A stretch of DNA of 64,000 nt, from positions 33,048,818 through 33,112,817 of the forward strand of contig OW285187.1 in the NCBI GenBank assembly GCA_935421135.1. The letters are read 5' to 3'. The position numbers and the translations under genes were made by a program. How positions within the stretch are numbered: position 1 is the stretch's first letter; each line of letters starts with the position of its first letter. Shown piece by piece: positions 1 to 11,800 of the stretch. The stretch comes from Bugulina stolonifera. Its lineage: Eukaryota > Bryozoa > Gymnolaemata > Cheilostomatida > Bugulidae. The notes under the pieces were generated by a model. That model was not told the DNA's origin, ran no database searches, and saw nothing but the letters and a program-made list of their open reading frames with translations.

Positions 1-770
1 AGTCAGCGCAAGACTTGGAGGTGTGGGTGCTACTCCTATAGCTAGGCTGGGGCTAGCGGGAGCGGGACTTACACTTACACTGTGAGGACTGCTGGGGTCC
101 TAGTACTAGTTATGAGACTGTACCTGGGAAGACTCAATGCCATGGGAGAGCGTCTGATACCCTACTGTCAGCAGTAAACAGTAAGGGGCTGTATGCGTTC
201 AGTTCAGTAAGATAACTTTATTGGACAACAGTCTACAGACAACTGAAGTTGGAATGCAAAATTGAATTGTCATTGTGCTCCTTATATATGAAATCTGGTT
301 CCGGACCCAAGTCAAAAGGTTAACCAATACTTTAAGTCGGTCTCGAACCAAAAAAGGGGTTCAACTTACAATATGTATAAGATGATCTCATATCACAAAC
401 GTAATAATAGGCATAGTTCTAGCAATATTGAAAGTACAATAACTATTGAAGGTACGCAAAAGCATATAATAAATTCAATGACATGTCAAGAATAATTTGC
501 GCATTTCTTTTGGGGTGCAGGTTGGTCCAGGTAGTGTTGGTGAAAGATAATCCACAGTAGTGTGAACTGTACAGTACATAATTATATGATATCACTGCTT
601 GTAACAATATTGCATATGTGACCTCGTTATGGTTCACTGGTTTTCTTTTTCATTATACAATGGTTTTGGTACTGCTGTGTCTTGGTTCAGTTATTACATT
701 GCTATATGCATGTCATGTCAGTTAGAGAATAAATTACAGCTACTAACAGGTAGGTCGGCCTCCTGTGTAG
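1..770 (-). mobile_element. LTR-like repeat, copy 1 (cut by window start)
   Basis: Read on the minus strand, this stretch has the same order of landmarks as the copies at 1033-1870 and 54029-54761: a CCGGAA-type motif, a TATATAAGGAGC TATA box near 280, a CAGTTG block, then an AATAAAG polyadenylation-like signal near 215. That order fits the U3-R-U5 layout of a long terminal repeat. No gag or pol coding lies next to it, so it is a solo or truncated copy. The boundary near 770 is approximate and the other end lies outside the window. A non-LTR repeat with its own promoter is the alternative. Confidence 0.5.
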
Positions 771-888
771 GTATATGCTTCCTAGTTGAAGATTAAGTCG
801 GCTTCAGGATAGTCCTACGGGTTGGGAGGTTTAGCCTACAGACCTTTCTTGTACATGTAGTGTTTGCTGAGCTAGTTCAGTGTGGGCT

Positions 889-1030
889 TCACTGACCCTT
901 TTGTCGTGAACCCTTGAGCCCTGCGATGAATCTCAAAGCGCAACTTTGTATCATTTCTACATCATATATGGTGTTCTTTAGGGAAGTGTCCCAAAGACCC
1001 AGACGGTGTCTGTGTACTCTAATATTGGGC
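889..1030 (-). mobile_element. LINE reverse transcriptase C-terminal scrap
   Basis: The minus-strand translation contains LWDTSLKNTIYDVEMIQ followed by ALRFIAGLKG. This matches the C-terminal region of the LINEs at 19090-20760 and 32215-34820, which read VWDPSTKNK..IQN..IRFIANL. It lacks the catalytic core. It abuts the end of the LTR-like repeat at 1033, so either the LTR inserted into a LINE or the LINE was truncated there. Confidence 0.7.
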
Positions 1031-1032
1031 GA

Positions 1033-1870
1033 CAGAGACTGATATGTTATTGTATCTGGCTGGGTAGCCGAGGCACAGCCGCACAACATTCAAACCAGAG
1101 CAACAAGAGAGAGAATCAAAACTGGCCAACCAGGCAGACGCTAGGCAGCAAGTTGAACCAAACCGCTCAGCATATATTGACGAAAGGGTGACGACCTCCG
1201 GAAAGCGGTCCTATAGTTGCTGGGGAAGAGATCTGCCAACCAATGAGGAGAGAGACTCAGAGGTAACCAAACAGACCGGGTTATGTGGGTACGACTCTTA
1301 TTGCCAGACTGTGTAGGGTCTTGCGACTCAGTATGGCATGGCAGGAGCTGCACCTAAGGCTGTGTTGGAGTACTGGAACGTTGGGACCTAGTAGCAGTCA
1401 TGAGACTGTACCTGGAGGGTCCCAAGTTCAGAGAGACTGCCTGATACCCTACTGTTAGCAGTAAACAGCAAGACTGTATAGTTCGATTAGTAAAAGTATT
1501 TTATTGATCAACAATCTACAAGCAACTGAACAAGAATGCGAAATAGCGCTCCTTATATGTGAAAACCAGTTCCAAACTGAGATCAAAGGGTCGGTCTTGG
1601 ACAAGAAAAAGATCTGAGTTACAAGATGTATGTAACAGCTTTGGAGTACAAGAGTAAAAAGACACTGTTGCATATCAGACCAAAGAGGACTATCAATACA
1701 TACATGTAGTTAAAATAGACATTATAGGAATCATGACATACAGTAATATCCAAGAAACAAGTAAGGACATGTGGGTTAAAAAAATACGCGATAGCAGATA
1801 CCAATAAAAACATACAATTCACATTGTAGTGCATGGATGTGTGATGCTATATGCAGTAGCTTGCTAGTTG
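1033..1870 (-). mobile_element. LTR-like repeat, copy 2
   Basis: On the minus strand it shows CACATATAAGGAGCG (TATA box, near 1550), then a CAGTTGCTTGTAGATTG block and AATAAAATAC near 1500, followed by about 450 bp ending in a CTACCCAGCCAGATACAATAACA-like terminus near 1033. The same terminal block closes copy 3 near 54740-54760. Copies 1 and 2 are direct repeats in the same orientation but the 0.3 kb between them holds only a LINE scrap, not retroviral-type coding. The left boundary is approximate. Confidence 0.5.
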
Positions 1871-2161
1871 TTTTCTAATTCCTTCTTTTTAAAGCTGATG
1901 AGAATGTGTTCTCATTGACTTAAGTATTCTTGTGATTTGAGGGAGATTTATTGTTAGGAAAATGTTTATTGCAAATTGAGTGGGGTATCTAAATCGGAGT
2001 TGATCACTATTCTAATTTTGAAGTCAATATTTTTTTATTTTGCTATCTAGTTTTTAAATTCTAATTTGAAAAATTATTGTCCTAGTTAGTTCTTTGATGT
2101 TTGTTACTCCTTAGGCAGAATGTACCATGACACTTATGTTGCTGTTTTTAGAGAGGAAGTT

Positions 2162-5100
2162 ATGAATCGCAGAGCTTTGCACTTTGTTCTCAAAATAGGA
2201 AATAGGAAAGATTCAGTTAACTTCTTTCGAAATGTTCTGGGGATGAAGGCAAGTATAATTATTCTGAAGTTATACAGCATAGCATACTAACTATCTGCTG
2301 TCAGATACATTTGGTTATAAAGTATTGCTGTCTAGCTTTCATGTGAAGGTAGATATAGGTCACTGACATGTTCTGCATACATGTAGATACTGAGACATGA
2401 AGAATTTGAGGAAGGATGCAAAGCATCATGTAATGGGTAAGCTAAAACACAATTTTATGTCTATACATTGTAGCAACTCAATTGAATTGTACTCGGAGCC
2501 CAACTCTTGTTCTTTCTACAATCGTCAATTTGTTCGAGACTGGTTAAATGCGCTACAGTTTAGAAAATAGACTGAAAATAGGCAATCAATATAATAATTT
2601 TGAATGGTCTAAATAGGATAGGAACAATACATTGTACTTGCAGACCTTATGATGGGAGATGGAGTAAGTCAATGATAGGCTATGGCAGCGAAGACAATCA
2701 CTTTGTTGTAGAGCTTACATACAACTATGGTATTGGTAGCTATGCTCTTGGTAATGATTTTCAGGTAACTGTTAGACATACAACTACAGGATTACAGTAC
2801 ATGTGTTTACTTGACTAGGAAGACATAGCAGGTTTACATGATCAATATATACTGTATAACTCAAACATTGTAATACATTGACCATACACAGCTTCGAGGT
2901 AGCTTCAACTCAGATATGGAAGCCCTGTGCATACACATGTCTTACATTGTCTTCAATTGCTACTGTGGTGTGTCAGGTGAATACACACATATTTATACGT
3001 CGTCAATAGTGTTTTATTTTCATTATTACACATATATATGATTTAGGGTATCACAATACAGAGTAAACAGGCTGCACTACAAGCAGCTAATGTAGAAGGT
3101 AGAGTCACATCTGACTCTGTAACAACAGTTACTGACCCTGGAGGCTATCCATTCCACATTGTTGATGAAGAAAAAGATGGTATGATGTGAGATTGTTTTT
3201 TCCATTATACACATTTGTATTTGTACATGCATATATATCTGTGAGTACACGAATGCATGTGTACATCTATGTGTTGTGTAGAATATGTGTGCACTTAATA
3301 TATATTCGTTGTGTATATGCGAATGGTAATAGTGCATTGTAGTGCTTTTACTATGTACATGTTTTAGTGGTAGTTATCTGTATATATGCTTATAGGTTAT
3401 ATGTGTATTGTACTCTCTGGTTCTGTAGGTGACCCTGTTGTGAAAGTCTGTCTATCTGTCTCTGATATAGAAAGATCATGTGGTAAGTCGTTGAGCTGCT
3501 TTGAATATACTGTCACCGTGACTACCAGTGCTATCACACTGTAGAATTGCTATAGAAATATACTTCTCCTTCATACACTTACATGTATTACACACTGTAC
3601 TACACACTTACATGTGTTACACACTTACATGTATTACACACTTCCATGTATTACACACTTACCATGTATTACACTGTTTTACACAGGGTTCATCCTTATT
3701 GCGTACGTATGTGCACTATTATAGCTACTACTGTTATATACAATTTATTTTCTGTCTGTCTGTAGAATACTGGGTTAACCTTCTGGGTATGAAATGTTAT
3801 CACAAAACAGAAACCAGCCTTCTGCTAGGCTATGCTGATAATCAGGTGAGCACAACTCCCAAGGAAATGGTGTACCTAACCAGAGCCATATTAGCCTATC
3901 CGGAATAATTATACTGATTAGATGATGGTACCTGCTTGACTAGCCCAAATCCAATTGACCAATATGCCATGTCTGTATGCAGCAGACCAACATGAGACAC
4001 CATTACTACTCTGGTGTTCTTTACTTTCTGTATTGTAACGGTGTAGTCAATATCTTATGTGCTGGTTGGATTAATATTGGTGGCAGGGTATCGTTATGAC
4101 AGGGTATTTTTAAATGGCAGTTTAAATGACTTGCAAATACTTTTTTAGTTTTGATGCTGAAGATAGTAAAAGATTGAATCTAGCAGCATTATTACTTTAC
4201 TAAGTATCTGTTTATCAGGAAAGTTTAGAATTTGCGTACTTTTAGGCACAGTTAGAGCTTATAAAGGTAGATGGTGTCGTGAACCACGCCAAGGCATTTG
4301 GACGGATAGCTTTCTCATGCAATCGTACGGAGGTGGGATTGTAGAGATTATCCAATTGTATGTAAATCTTTAGATGTTAGTGTAGGCGGAAGGTGGTATG
4401 GCTGTACTGCACTCACGCCGAGTCCAGTTTATCCACCCCTCTCAATAAGATGGCTGATCACAATGTACTGTCTATCAAATGTTACAGTTGCCAGAACTAG
4501 AAAGGTTGATGAAAGAGAAAGGGCAGACAATTTTAACTCCACTGGTTAGTTTGGATACTCCTGGTAAATCTACAGTCGAAGTTGTCATCCTTGCTGATCC
4601 GGTAGGTTATCCGATTAATTGTGTACATTTATATTACATGTACAAGGGCAATATTAGTGAAGGAAAGTCAGATGCAATATTCACAGTGACTGACCGTTGT
4701 AACTCTGCGTCACATACAAAGTTTGTTGTTTGACTGTTGGTAGGATATATTTCAGTCTGTGTTAGGATGGTTCAATGATTGTGCTGCTTCACTATACTGC
4801 ATTACATTTTTCTACTGTATCTTATTGTATGTACTCGTACACATATTGTACATACACATACAGACATTGTATATACATGTATATTGTACATACACGTATT
4901 GTATGTACATGTGTTTTACGTACACATACTGTACGAACACAACGTATTATGCATATATGTATTGTGCTTGCATTGTGCTCGTATTGTATGTACATGTATT
5001 GTGCATACATGTATTGTACTATGTACATGTGTTTTACATACACATGTGGTACATACATGTATTGTATGTACACTTTGTATGTTATAGGATGGGCATGAGA

Positions 5101-5368
5101 TCTGTTTTGTGGGAGATAAAGCTTTTAGAGAATTGTCTCAACTGGACCCCAAAGCTGATGAACTGTTAACACAGGTAGGTAATACAGCAGATATGAGCAA
5201 TATCAGAATAGTTCCTATTCATATTATCTGGTGTAGCCTAGCAGTGATATCAGTATAGCTATAGTGGGATCTATGTTGTAATAGATATTATTCTGTATAC
5301 AGGCAATGGATGCTGACAAAAGTGATGAGTGGTATTCCAAAAAGGGTAAAACTAAAGATGAAGCCTAA
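2162..5368 (+). CDS. GLOD4: GLOD4-like glyoxalase-domain protein, 10 exons, complete
   Basis: Proposed exons: 2162-2248, 2387-2436, 2644-2764, 3047-3179, 3429-3482, 3766-3845, 4246-4332, 4488-4601, 5088-5174 and 5303-5368. Joined they give an uninterrupted 292-residue protein; the human protein is close to 298. Conserved blocks include [12 protein letters not shown] at the N terminus, [49 protein letters not shown] and SDEWYSKK at the C terminus. These span two vicinal-oxygen-chelate (glyoxalase-like) domains. The family is poorly characterised biochemically and is reported at mitochondria in mammals; no substrate can be read from the sequence. The first ATG is in the exon that starts the conserved alignment. 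Intron 1 has a GC donor (AAG|GCAAGT) and the others are GT-AG. No neighbour suggests a pathway. Confidence 0.95.
3580..3676 (+). repeat. Short degenerate tandem repeat in GLOD4 intron 5
   Basis: About five imperfect copies of an 18-20 bp unit close to ACACTTACATGTATTAC. It lies inside intron 5 of GLOD4 and carries the ACATGTA core seen in the other intronic repeats of this window. The open frame across it is a repeat artefact. Confidence 0.6.
4825..5080. repeat. TACATGTA/TGTACATA-rich tract in GLOD4 intron 8
   Basis: A 250-bp tract of degenerate 10-20 bp units alternating TGTACATACA, TACATGTATTG and GTATGTACATG. It is open in several frames on both strands, as expected for a short-period repeat, and lies entirely within an intron. 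Confidence 0.6.
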
Positions 5369-5744
5369 GAGAAGTGCATGAAACAGACAAGTAGCGTACG
5401 TGGGAGGAGAGTCTACTATTATGATTATAATGATATTATTTATAGACTTGGTGCTTGCAATAATCGCCCTTATTTAATTAGTTGTACCAAAGAAGCGGTT
5501 GGTTATATGGTTATATGGTTAAAATTTATGTTACATGCCTAATATACTGCTACCTTTAGAGGGACCAGAATTGATTGGATATTATTGGATAAGTTATTGA
5601 ACATTCTATTCTATATACATGTATAAGATGTATAAGCTATTCATTATCTATTTAACCCTCAAAATATTACTATTACTGTAGTTCATATTGAGTCACTGGT
5701 CAGTGGGGAAAATACAATTTCTATTTACTAGCTTCAAAACGAAG

Positions 5745-6058
5745 AACAAAGTTGTTGCTAAAATGTGGTATTGTTCTCAATTAATGCAGCATACAATACT
5801 CCAGGTGCAGCACATTATTTATGAAAGAATGGGTTTCTGGACCAGTATAAATGTTTTACATCTGGTGAGCCAAAATTATAAACACGGTAACTCTATGGTT
5901 GAACAAAGTTGTTGCTAAAATGTGGTATTGTTCTCAATTAATGCAGCATACAATACTCCAGGTGCAGCACATTATTTATGAAAGAATGGGTTTCTGGACC
6001 AGTATAAATGTTTTACATCTGGTGAGCCAAAATTATAAACACGGTAACTCTATGGTTG
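5745..6058. repeat. 157-bp exact tandem duplication
   Basis: The sequence from AACAAAGTTGTTGC to AACTCTATGGTTG occurs twice head to tail, at about 5745-5901 and 5902-6058, with no mismatch that I can see. The period of 157 is not a multiple of three and the small open frames in it resemble nothing I know. It is probably a recent local duplication downstream of GLOD4. Confidence 0.9.
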
Positions 6059-6480
6059 TTATAATATTAATTGAGAGTTATTCCCTCCCTCAATTGTGTG
6101 CGCTATGAGGGAAAGATAACCCTTCCACTATCTTTGACTCTGGTAACAATATATTTGTGAAAAAAGTGTAAAAGCTGGACTCGACATTGAACAATAGCCT
6201 GGCCTAGTTGCGGAATATAGGACAGGCACATTGTTGATTCTATATAGTTGTAATAAGTGTGACTGAGGGGAAGCCTACAATTCATGCTAGTCTATATACC
6301 GGAAACATCCTGGAATTCATTGAATTCGTTTTTCAATGACAAACTAACATGAACATAGGTGATTATAAAAAATTCATTATATAAGTCACTATGCGAAACC
6401 TGCTGTCATAATAAAACAACAGGAATTCTATATTTTCCCTCATTTTACACTGATCGGTGATGCAGTTATAAACACTACAG

Positions 6481-7416
6481 GGCAACGCCTCTGGCTCACT
6501 GGCTGTCACATCAGGTGTCCCACAGGGATCGGTCTTGGGACCGGTTCTTTTCCTCATCTTCATTAATGATCTCCCTGACTGCCTAGACTGTTCTTGCGCC
6601 CTGTTTGCAGATGACACACTTGTTTACCAGGAGATAATCTCAGCCGATGACTGCCACAGCTTCCAGAGGAACCTAGACTCACTAGGCGCCTGGTCAGAAA
6701 AGTGGGGTATGTCATTTAACACGTCCAAAAGTAAAATAATGAGCTTCAACTCTACTACCAGTACCCCTGACTACACGCTGAATGGATCAAAGCTAGAACA
6801 TGTTGACTCAACTCGATACCTCGGTGTAACGCTACAGTCAGATTGCAGATTCGATAATCACATATCCAAGAAGGTACTAGTTGCCAAAAGGCAGTTAGGA
6901 ATGATTAAACGAGCTCTCTACTGGGCCCCCGAACGTGCGCGTCTAATTGCCTATAAGGCCTTGTGTCTTCCGCACCTGGAATATGCAAGCGCTGCATGGG
7001 ATCCAACGAGTAAGAAGGAGATCACTGACCTTGAAAATGTTCAGACTCATGCTGTTCGATTCATAAGCCAGCTCAGAGGACGAGATGACATTGAGAGGGC
7101 CATGGAAAAGCTTGGCCTACGGCTACTAGACCAGAGAAGAAGGAACCACCGAGTAGGGCTTCTCGTGCGAATACTCGGGAAGGAAGAACAGCATCCCGCT
7201 CTAAGTGCAGCCTATGAAGATCTGCTAGAGCATCAAACTGTGGGAACAATGCAGACTCGTTCTCAGACCATCGGACTCCCCCGTTCAGTGGGAGCAAATA
7301 GCAACAAATACCTCAATAGCTTCTTACCAAGAACTATTAGAGATATGAGGATTGGATACAGCCCAGAAGAAACTGCTGGACGGTTTTCAACCGCAACCCC
7401 TACCCAGTCAGGCTAA
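6481..7416 (+). mobile_element. LINE reverse transcriptase fragment, open to its stop
   Basis: An uninterrupted frame of about 310 codons begins with [13 protein letters not shown], then FINDLPD and [10 protein letters not shown] (the FADD catalytic motif), YLGVTLQSD, a WDPTSKKEI block, and LPRTIRDMR before the stop. This is the 3' half of an RT of CR1/Jockey-like type. The endonuclease and the N-terminal RT blocks are missing and the left end coincides with the inner end of the inverted repeat at 6480. Lack of stops suggests it is younger than the other copies, but it cannot be autonomous. Confidence 0.85.
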
Positions 7417-7439
7417 ACAGTCCTGTTCCGTTATCACTG

Positions 7440-7550
7440 CCAATTTATTGCATTATAATAAGTTTAATACTGTCCACCCACTGACCAACCCATGTACCAT
7501 ATGCGGCACACCCCTTCTTCCCTCTAGGGCGGTCCAGTGTGATGAAGAAG
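7440..7550 (-). mobile_element. Probable LINE 3' tail in opposite orientation
   Basis: On the plus strand this reads CACTGACCAACCCATG, then a CCATATG block and CTAGGGCGGTCCAGTGTGAT. The same order occurs on the plus strand at 32310-32385 and 34905-34995, where the LINE itself is on the minus strand. So this stretch looks like the tail of a minus-strand copy, lying tail to tail with the plus-strand RT fragment before it. Confidence 0.4.
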
Positions 7551-7573
7551 TTGACAGTAAGTTGACAGTAAAT

Positions 7574-8022
7574 ATAATTTGATAAAATCGAAATCTTTTT
7601 AAGTACCTGTGCAACAGCATGAAAAACATGCAAAAGTTTTCAATGTAAAAAAAACAAAAGCATGATGCTGATATTCATACATACTGTATACTATATATAT
7701 TGCACATTAACTAAAGTTATATATATATATATAAAGATATATATAATAAAATAATAAAACCTAACTTTTAAAGTTTAACTTACTTTACTTACTAACTAAC
7801 ACTATAAAACTTGACTTTTGCTTTACACTTACTAACATAGTTAACCTAAATCTTACACCTAACTTGCTCTTCAGTCGCAGTATAAATATTCAGTAACTGT
7901 AAGCTGAATGCATGTATTTATCACCATATATTAATATTGATATATACTATTAGTGATAGTAAAGTAAAAGTAAGTTAAACTTTAAAAGTTAAGTTTTATA
8001 TCTTTCGATTTTATCAAATTAT
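7574..8022. repeat. Nested inverted repeat, AT-rich
   Basis: ATAATTTGATAAAATCGAAA at 7574-7593 is exactly matched in reverse complement at 8003-8022. Further in, ACTTTTAAAGTTTAACTTACTT-type sequence near 7757-7790 is mirrored near 7957-8000. The loop includes a TA-rich run near 7690-7750. It lies wholly inside the larger foldback. Confidence 0.65.
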
Positions 8023-8209
8023 AATATACAGGGTTTACAACTACATCACCGATCAGTGTAAAATGAGGGAAAATATAGAATTCCTGTTGTTTGATTATGA
8101 TAGCAGGTTTCGCATAGTGACTTGCATAATGAATTTTTTATAATCATCTATGTTAGTTTGTAACGCAGGTTAGCATTCTTGAAAAACGAATTCAATGAAT
8201 TCCAGGATG

Positions 8210-8802
8210 TAGGCCTATATGATATAGGCCTACAATACTTACTATAACTATACCTTAGTGTTGAAGATATAGGCTTATTATTAATAGGCTTACAAGTATT
8301 TTTATGCTTGTACCTACACCTAAACTACATTCTTTTAGATTTTAAACTTTAGAATTTAATTTATTTAATATATATAATAACCTACTAAGTGAAAATATAT
8401 ATTTTAACTGGAACGTAAACTACTATAGGCCTACTATTATTAATACTATTCATATGGCTACCTAAACTAATGTGACTGAACCTAAGCCTATACTAATAGA
8501 CCTACTTTTATTTAAAAATTAGCCTACAGACCATAAAGAGTAATCTCTTATCACTAGCAACAAATAATGTATAATATGTTTAATTACTAATTTGCAGAAT
8601 GAAAACCTTGAAAATTTGACAGAAACGTGATTTCGAAGAGCTTTTCAACTTTTTTTGTTGTGATGTCACATAATCGATATAGGCCTATCTAGGTTTGCCG
8701 CGATTTAGTGAACCAGGATATTTTAGGACCAGGACTTATTTTAGTTGTAGAAGTATATTCTATACGATCTGGTAAGATTTGAGTCTACGGAATAGCCTAA
8801 TA
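8210..8802. other. Region upstream of SRRM2; short palindromes, no gene seen
   Basis: AT-rich DNA with several TAGGCCTA-type palindromes (8209-8233, near 8427 and 8682). It must hold the SRRM2 promoter and 5' leader, but I see no clear TATA box or initiator and no coding. Confidence 0.5.
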
Positions 8803-11800
8803 ATGTATAACGGGATAGGACTTCAGACTGCCAGGGGAAGTGGTACTAATGGCTATGTGCAGAAGAACCTCGGAGCTATTAGACACCACAAAGACAAGGT
8901 TGGTATATATTTAGTTGGTTTCAACAAAAGTGAATACTAAAGATGATAGAGTTCAGGCTTGCTTATTAATGCCATACTCCCACTTGCCAGCATATTGTGG
9001 AATCAGTATCGTTTTAAAGGCTACAACACTGTAGTTTATTGGAATACATTTTAGTCAAACTATAAAAGTGAGGCACAACTTCAAAAGCTGGATGAAAATA
9101 TTAGTAAAGGACCGAATATGGATATTTTGAATCATGAGCAGAAAAGGAAGGTGGAGCTGAAATGTTTGGAGATGCAGGAGTTGATGGAGGAACAGGGGTG
9201 GGTATATTACAACACTATAGCTTTACATGTATATTGTCAGTAAGTAGGGTGCCCATGCTAGAATATTACTCCTCATGTACAGGGTCATGAGCTTGTAGTT
9301 GAGCTATCCACTCCTCCCTATATGGATATAGTATTATATTCTGGAAGTGTAATATATGCTATGCAAGCTGTATAGTAGGTTTGTATTAGACAGCTGCAGT
9401 AGTATACGTTGTACATGTAGGCTATGTAAGTGTTCATTTTTCTAATAAAGGTATGAGGAAGCAGAGATTGACGAGAAGGTTTCCATGTTCAGGAAAATGT
9501 TGCTGGATAAAAACAAGACCTCTGGAATTCTTCCAGCGCTAGATGAGGCTGGCAGGCCTGTGTAAGTCTATACTCTGTTGTTTTTACCACTGGATTGTAT
9601 GTCATTCCCTGTAATATATTATGTGTTCTATGCTAGGTACATGTACATGTCGGTAGCTCTCCAGAATGCTACATACATTGTAGAAAGTATTTTTTGTTTC
9701 AGTGCTAAAGATACTCATCAACTGGCAGAAGCTAACAGAGCTAAAAATGCCAAGCTAAGAGAAGCCTTTGGTCTTAGTGATTTCTATGTGGATGGCTCCT
9801 CTTTAGATCCCAACAGAAAACACAAAGAATTGGAAGCCAAGGCTAAGGTGATGGCAGAGACTAAATATAAGTAAGATGTTACAGCTCACATGCTACGCTT
9901 GTATCAGTTAATAATATGTTGACTTGATAACCTACTTACGTGTGTACATATAATATGATGACTTCATATATAGTGTACATGTACTTTCCATTGTGTATCG
10001 TTGATCAAAGAGTATTGCATGTTGTCTGTGTGCAGTGGCAACGAGTTTCAATTGAAACGTAATCTTCTATCCAGCGTGTATCATTTTACTCATTTGATGT
10101 TGGAGCAGGTTGGTCACGAGTGACTCTGAGGAAGAAGTGAAAAGCAAGAAAAAGAAAAAGAAAGCGAAAAGGTAAGTAAAGACCTGACACTTGACTTCTC
10201 TGTATGGGTTGGTTATCAATAGATGTAATGCATATTTAATGCACTGCAGGTGTATGCTGTAATTTGTTGATCTAGGATACTAATTATTTGTTAATAAAAT
10301 ATTGTGTTGAATCGTCGTGTGCTGTGACATGCATATACATGTATGTACAATTGTCGATAAATAACTGATATGTTATATAATTCTCTTCTGGCAGTGAGAC
10401 TGAGTCCAGTAGTTCCGACTCTGATAGTGAGGATGACGAACCCCAGAAAAAAAGACAAAAAAGGTAGTCTACCATAATGTGACCAATTTCTCAAATCCTT
10501 AGAAGTGATGTTACAGTAAATGTTAGTTTACAAGTAGAGTTTGGGTTATATCCACCTGAAACATATAGCATTTGGGTATGATCATATTATATACATTGTA
10601 AATCTTAATTCTTGTTTTGATTTTGAAGGAGCAATGGTGATACAACAAAAAATGATTCATTGTCTCACAAGCGTACTAAGTCCTCAGATGCTGAGATAGA
10701 TACCAAGAGCAGAACTAGAATTGAAAGAGAACAGAAGAGAGAGGATAGAAACCACCAGAAAAGAAGATCAAGATCACGTTCAACAGAGCAGAGGCTAAAA
10801 GAATCTTCTGCATCACCATCGAATAGAAAGAGCAAATCTCACAGGGATTTCTCTGAAAAGAGTGAAAAGAAATCTAGGTCACCCCTCAGCTCACAAACTA
10901 GGCCGAGGTCAAAAAGAGGTTCGCATTCTCCAAACAAAGAAGACAAATATTACTCACAGGGTGGTGACAGATCACGTCATGAAAGGTCAAGAACCAGTCC
11001 TGAATACCGCAGAGTAAAAGATGAGACAAAGAAAGAATCACATTCTTCATCGCGCAAGACTAGAAGGGAGCATAGAGAGAGCAAAAGCTCTCGGTCACGA
11101 AGCCGTCAACGCGATTCTAGAAGAGATGCCTCTTCACCACCTCGAAGATCAAGAAAGGACTCCTCATCACCACCCCGTAAATCCAAGAGAGATTCTCCTT
11201 CTCCAGCTTCTAAATCCAAGAAGGAGTCCTTATCACCACATCACAAATCCAAGCGGGATTCCCCATCACCACCTCGTAGATCAAGGAGAGATTCTCCATC
11301 ATCACTTCGTAAATCCAGACAGAATTCCTCATCACCATCTCGCAAATCTAAACGTGATCGCCTATCGCCTTCTCATAGATCTAGAAGGGATTCTCCATCA
11401 CCACCTCGCAGATCCAGAAGGGATTCTTCATCACCACCTCGCAGATCCAGAAGGGATCCCCCATCACCACCACGAAGATCCAGAAGGGATTCCCCATCAC
11501 CACCTCGAAGATCCAGGAGGGATTCCTCATCACCACCTCGTAGATCCAGAAGGGATTCCCCATCTCCATGTCATAGATCTAAAAGAGAATCCCCCCATCG
11601 TTCAAAGAGACACTCTAATTCACCTACTCACAATTCACAGAAAGGCTCATCTAGAAAGTCTAGTTCCCTTTCCAAATCGACCTCGCGGCATGGACCAACT
11701 AAGAAAAATCCTGAACCTCAAAAGTCGCCAACTGCAAGTCAAGACTCTAGTGGATCATCCAGCAGTGATTCAAGCGATACAGAAGCATCCCCGATTAAAT

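Larger units (their letters stand above)
6306..8209. mobile_element. 1.9-kb inverted-repeat (foldback) structure enclosing a LINE fragment
   Basis: The left arm 6306-6480 and the right arm 8029-8209 are reverse complements over about 175 bp. They share CATCCTGGAATTCATTG at the outer end and TTTACACTGATCGGTGATG near the inner end, with a few substitutions and one region of about 20 bp that does not match. Between the arms are a plus-strand RT fragment, what looks like a minus-strand LINE 3' tail, and a second nested inverted repeat. Either an inverted-repeat transposon captured LINE DNA, or one segment was duplicated in inverted orientation around it. No transposase is visible. Confidence 0.75.

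Noticed and set aside
2600..2818. Reading GLOD4 exon 3 from the ATG at 2600
   Set aside because: The ATG lies in the intron. The conserved protein enters at the acceptor at 2643/2644 and leaves at the donor after 2764.
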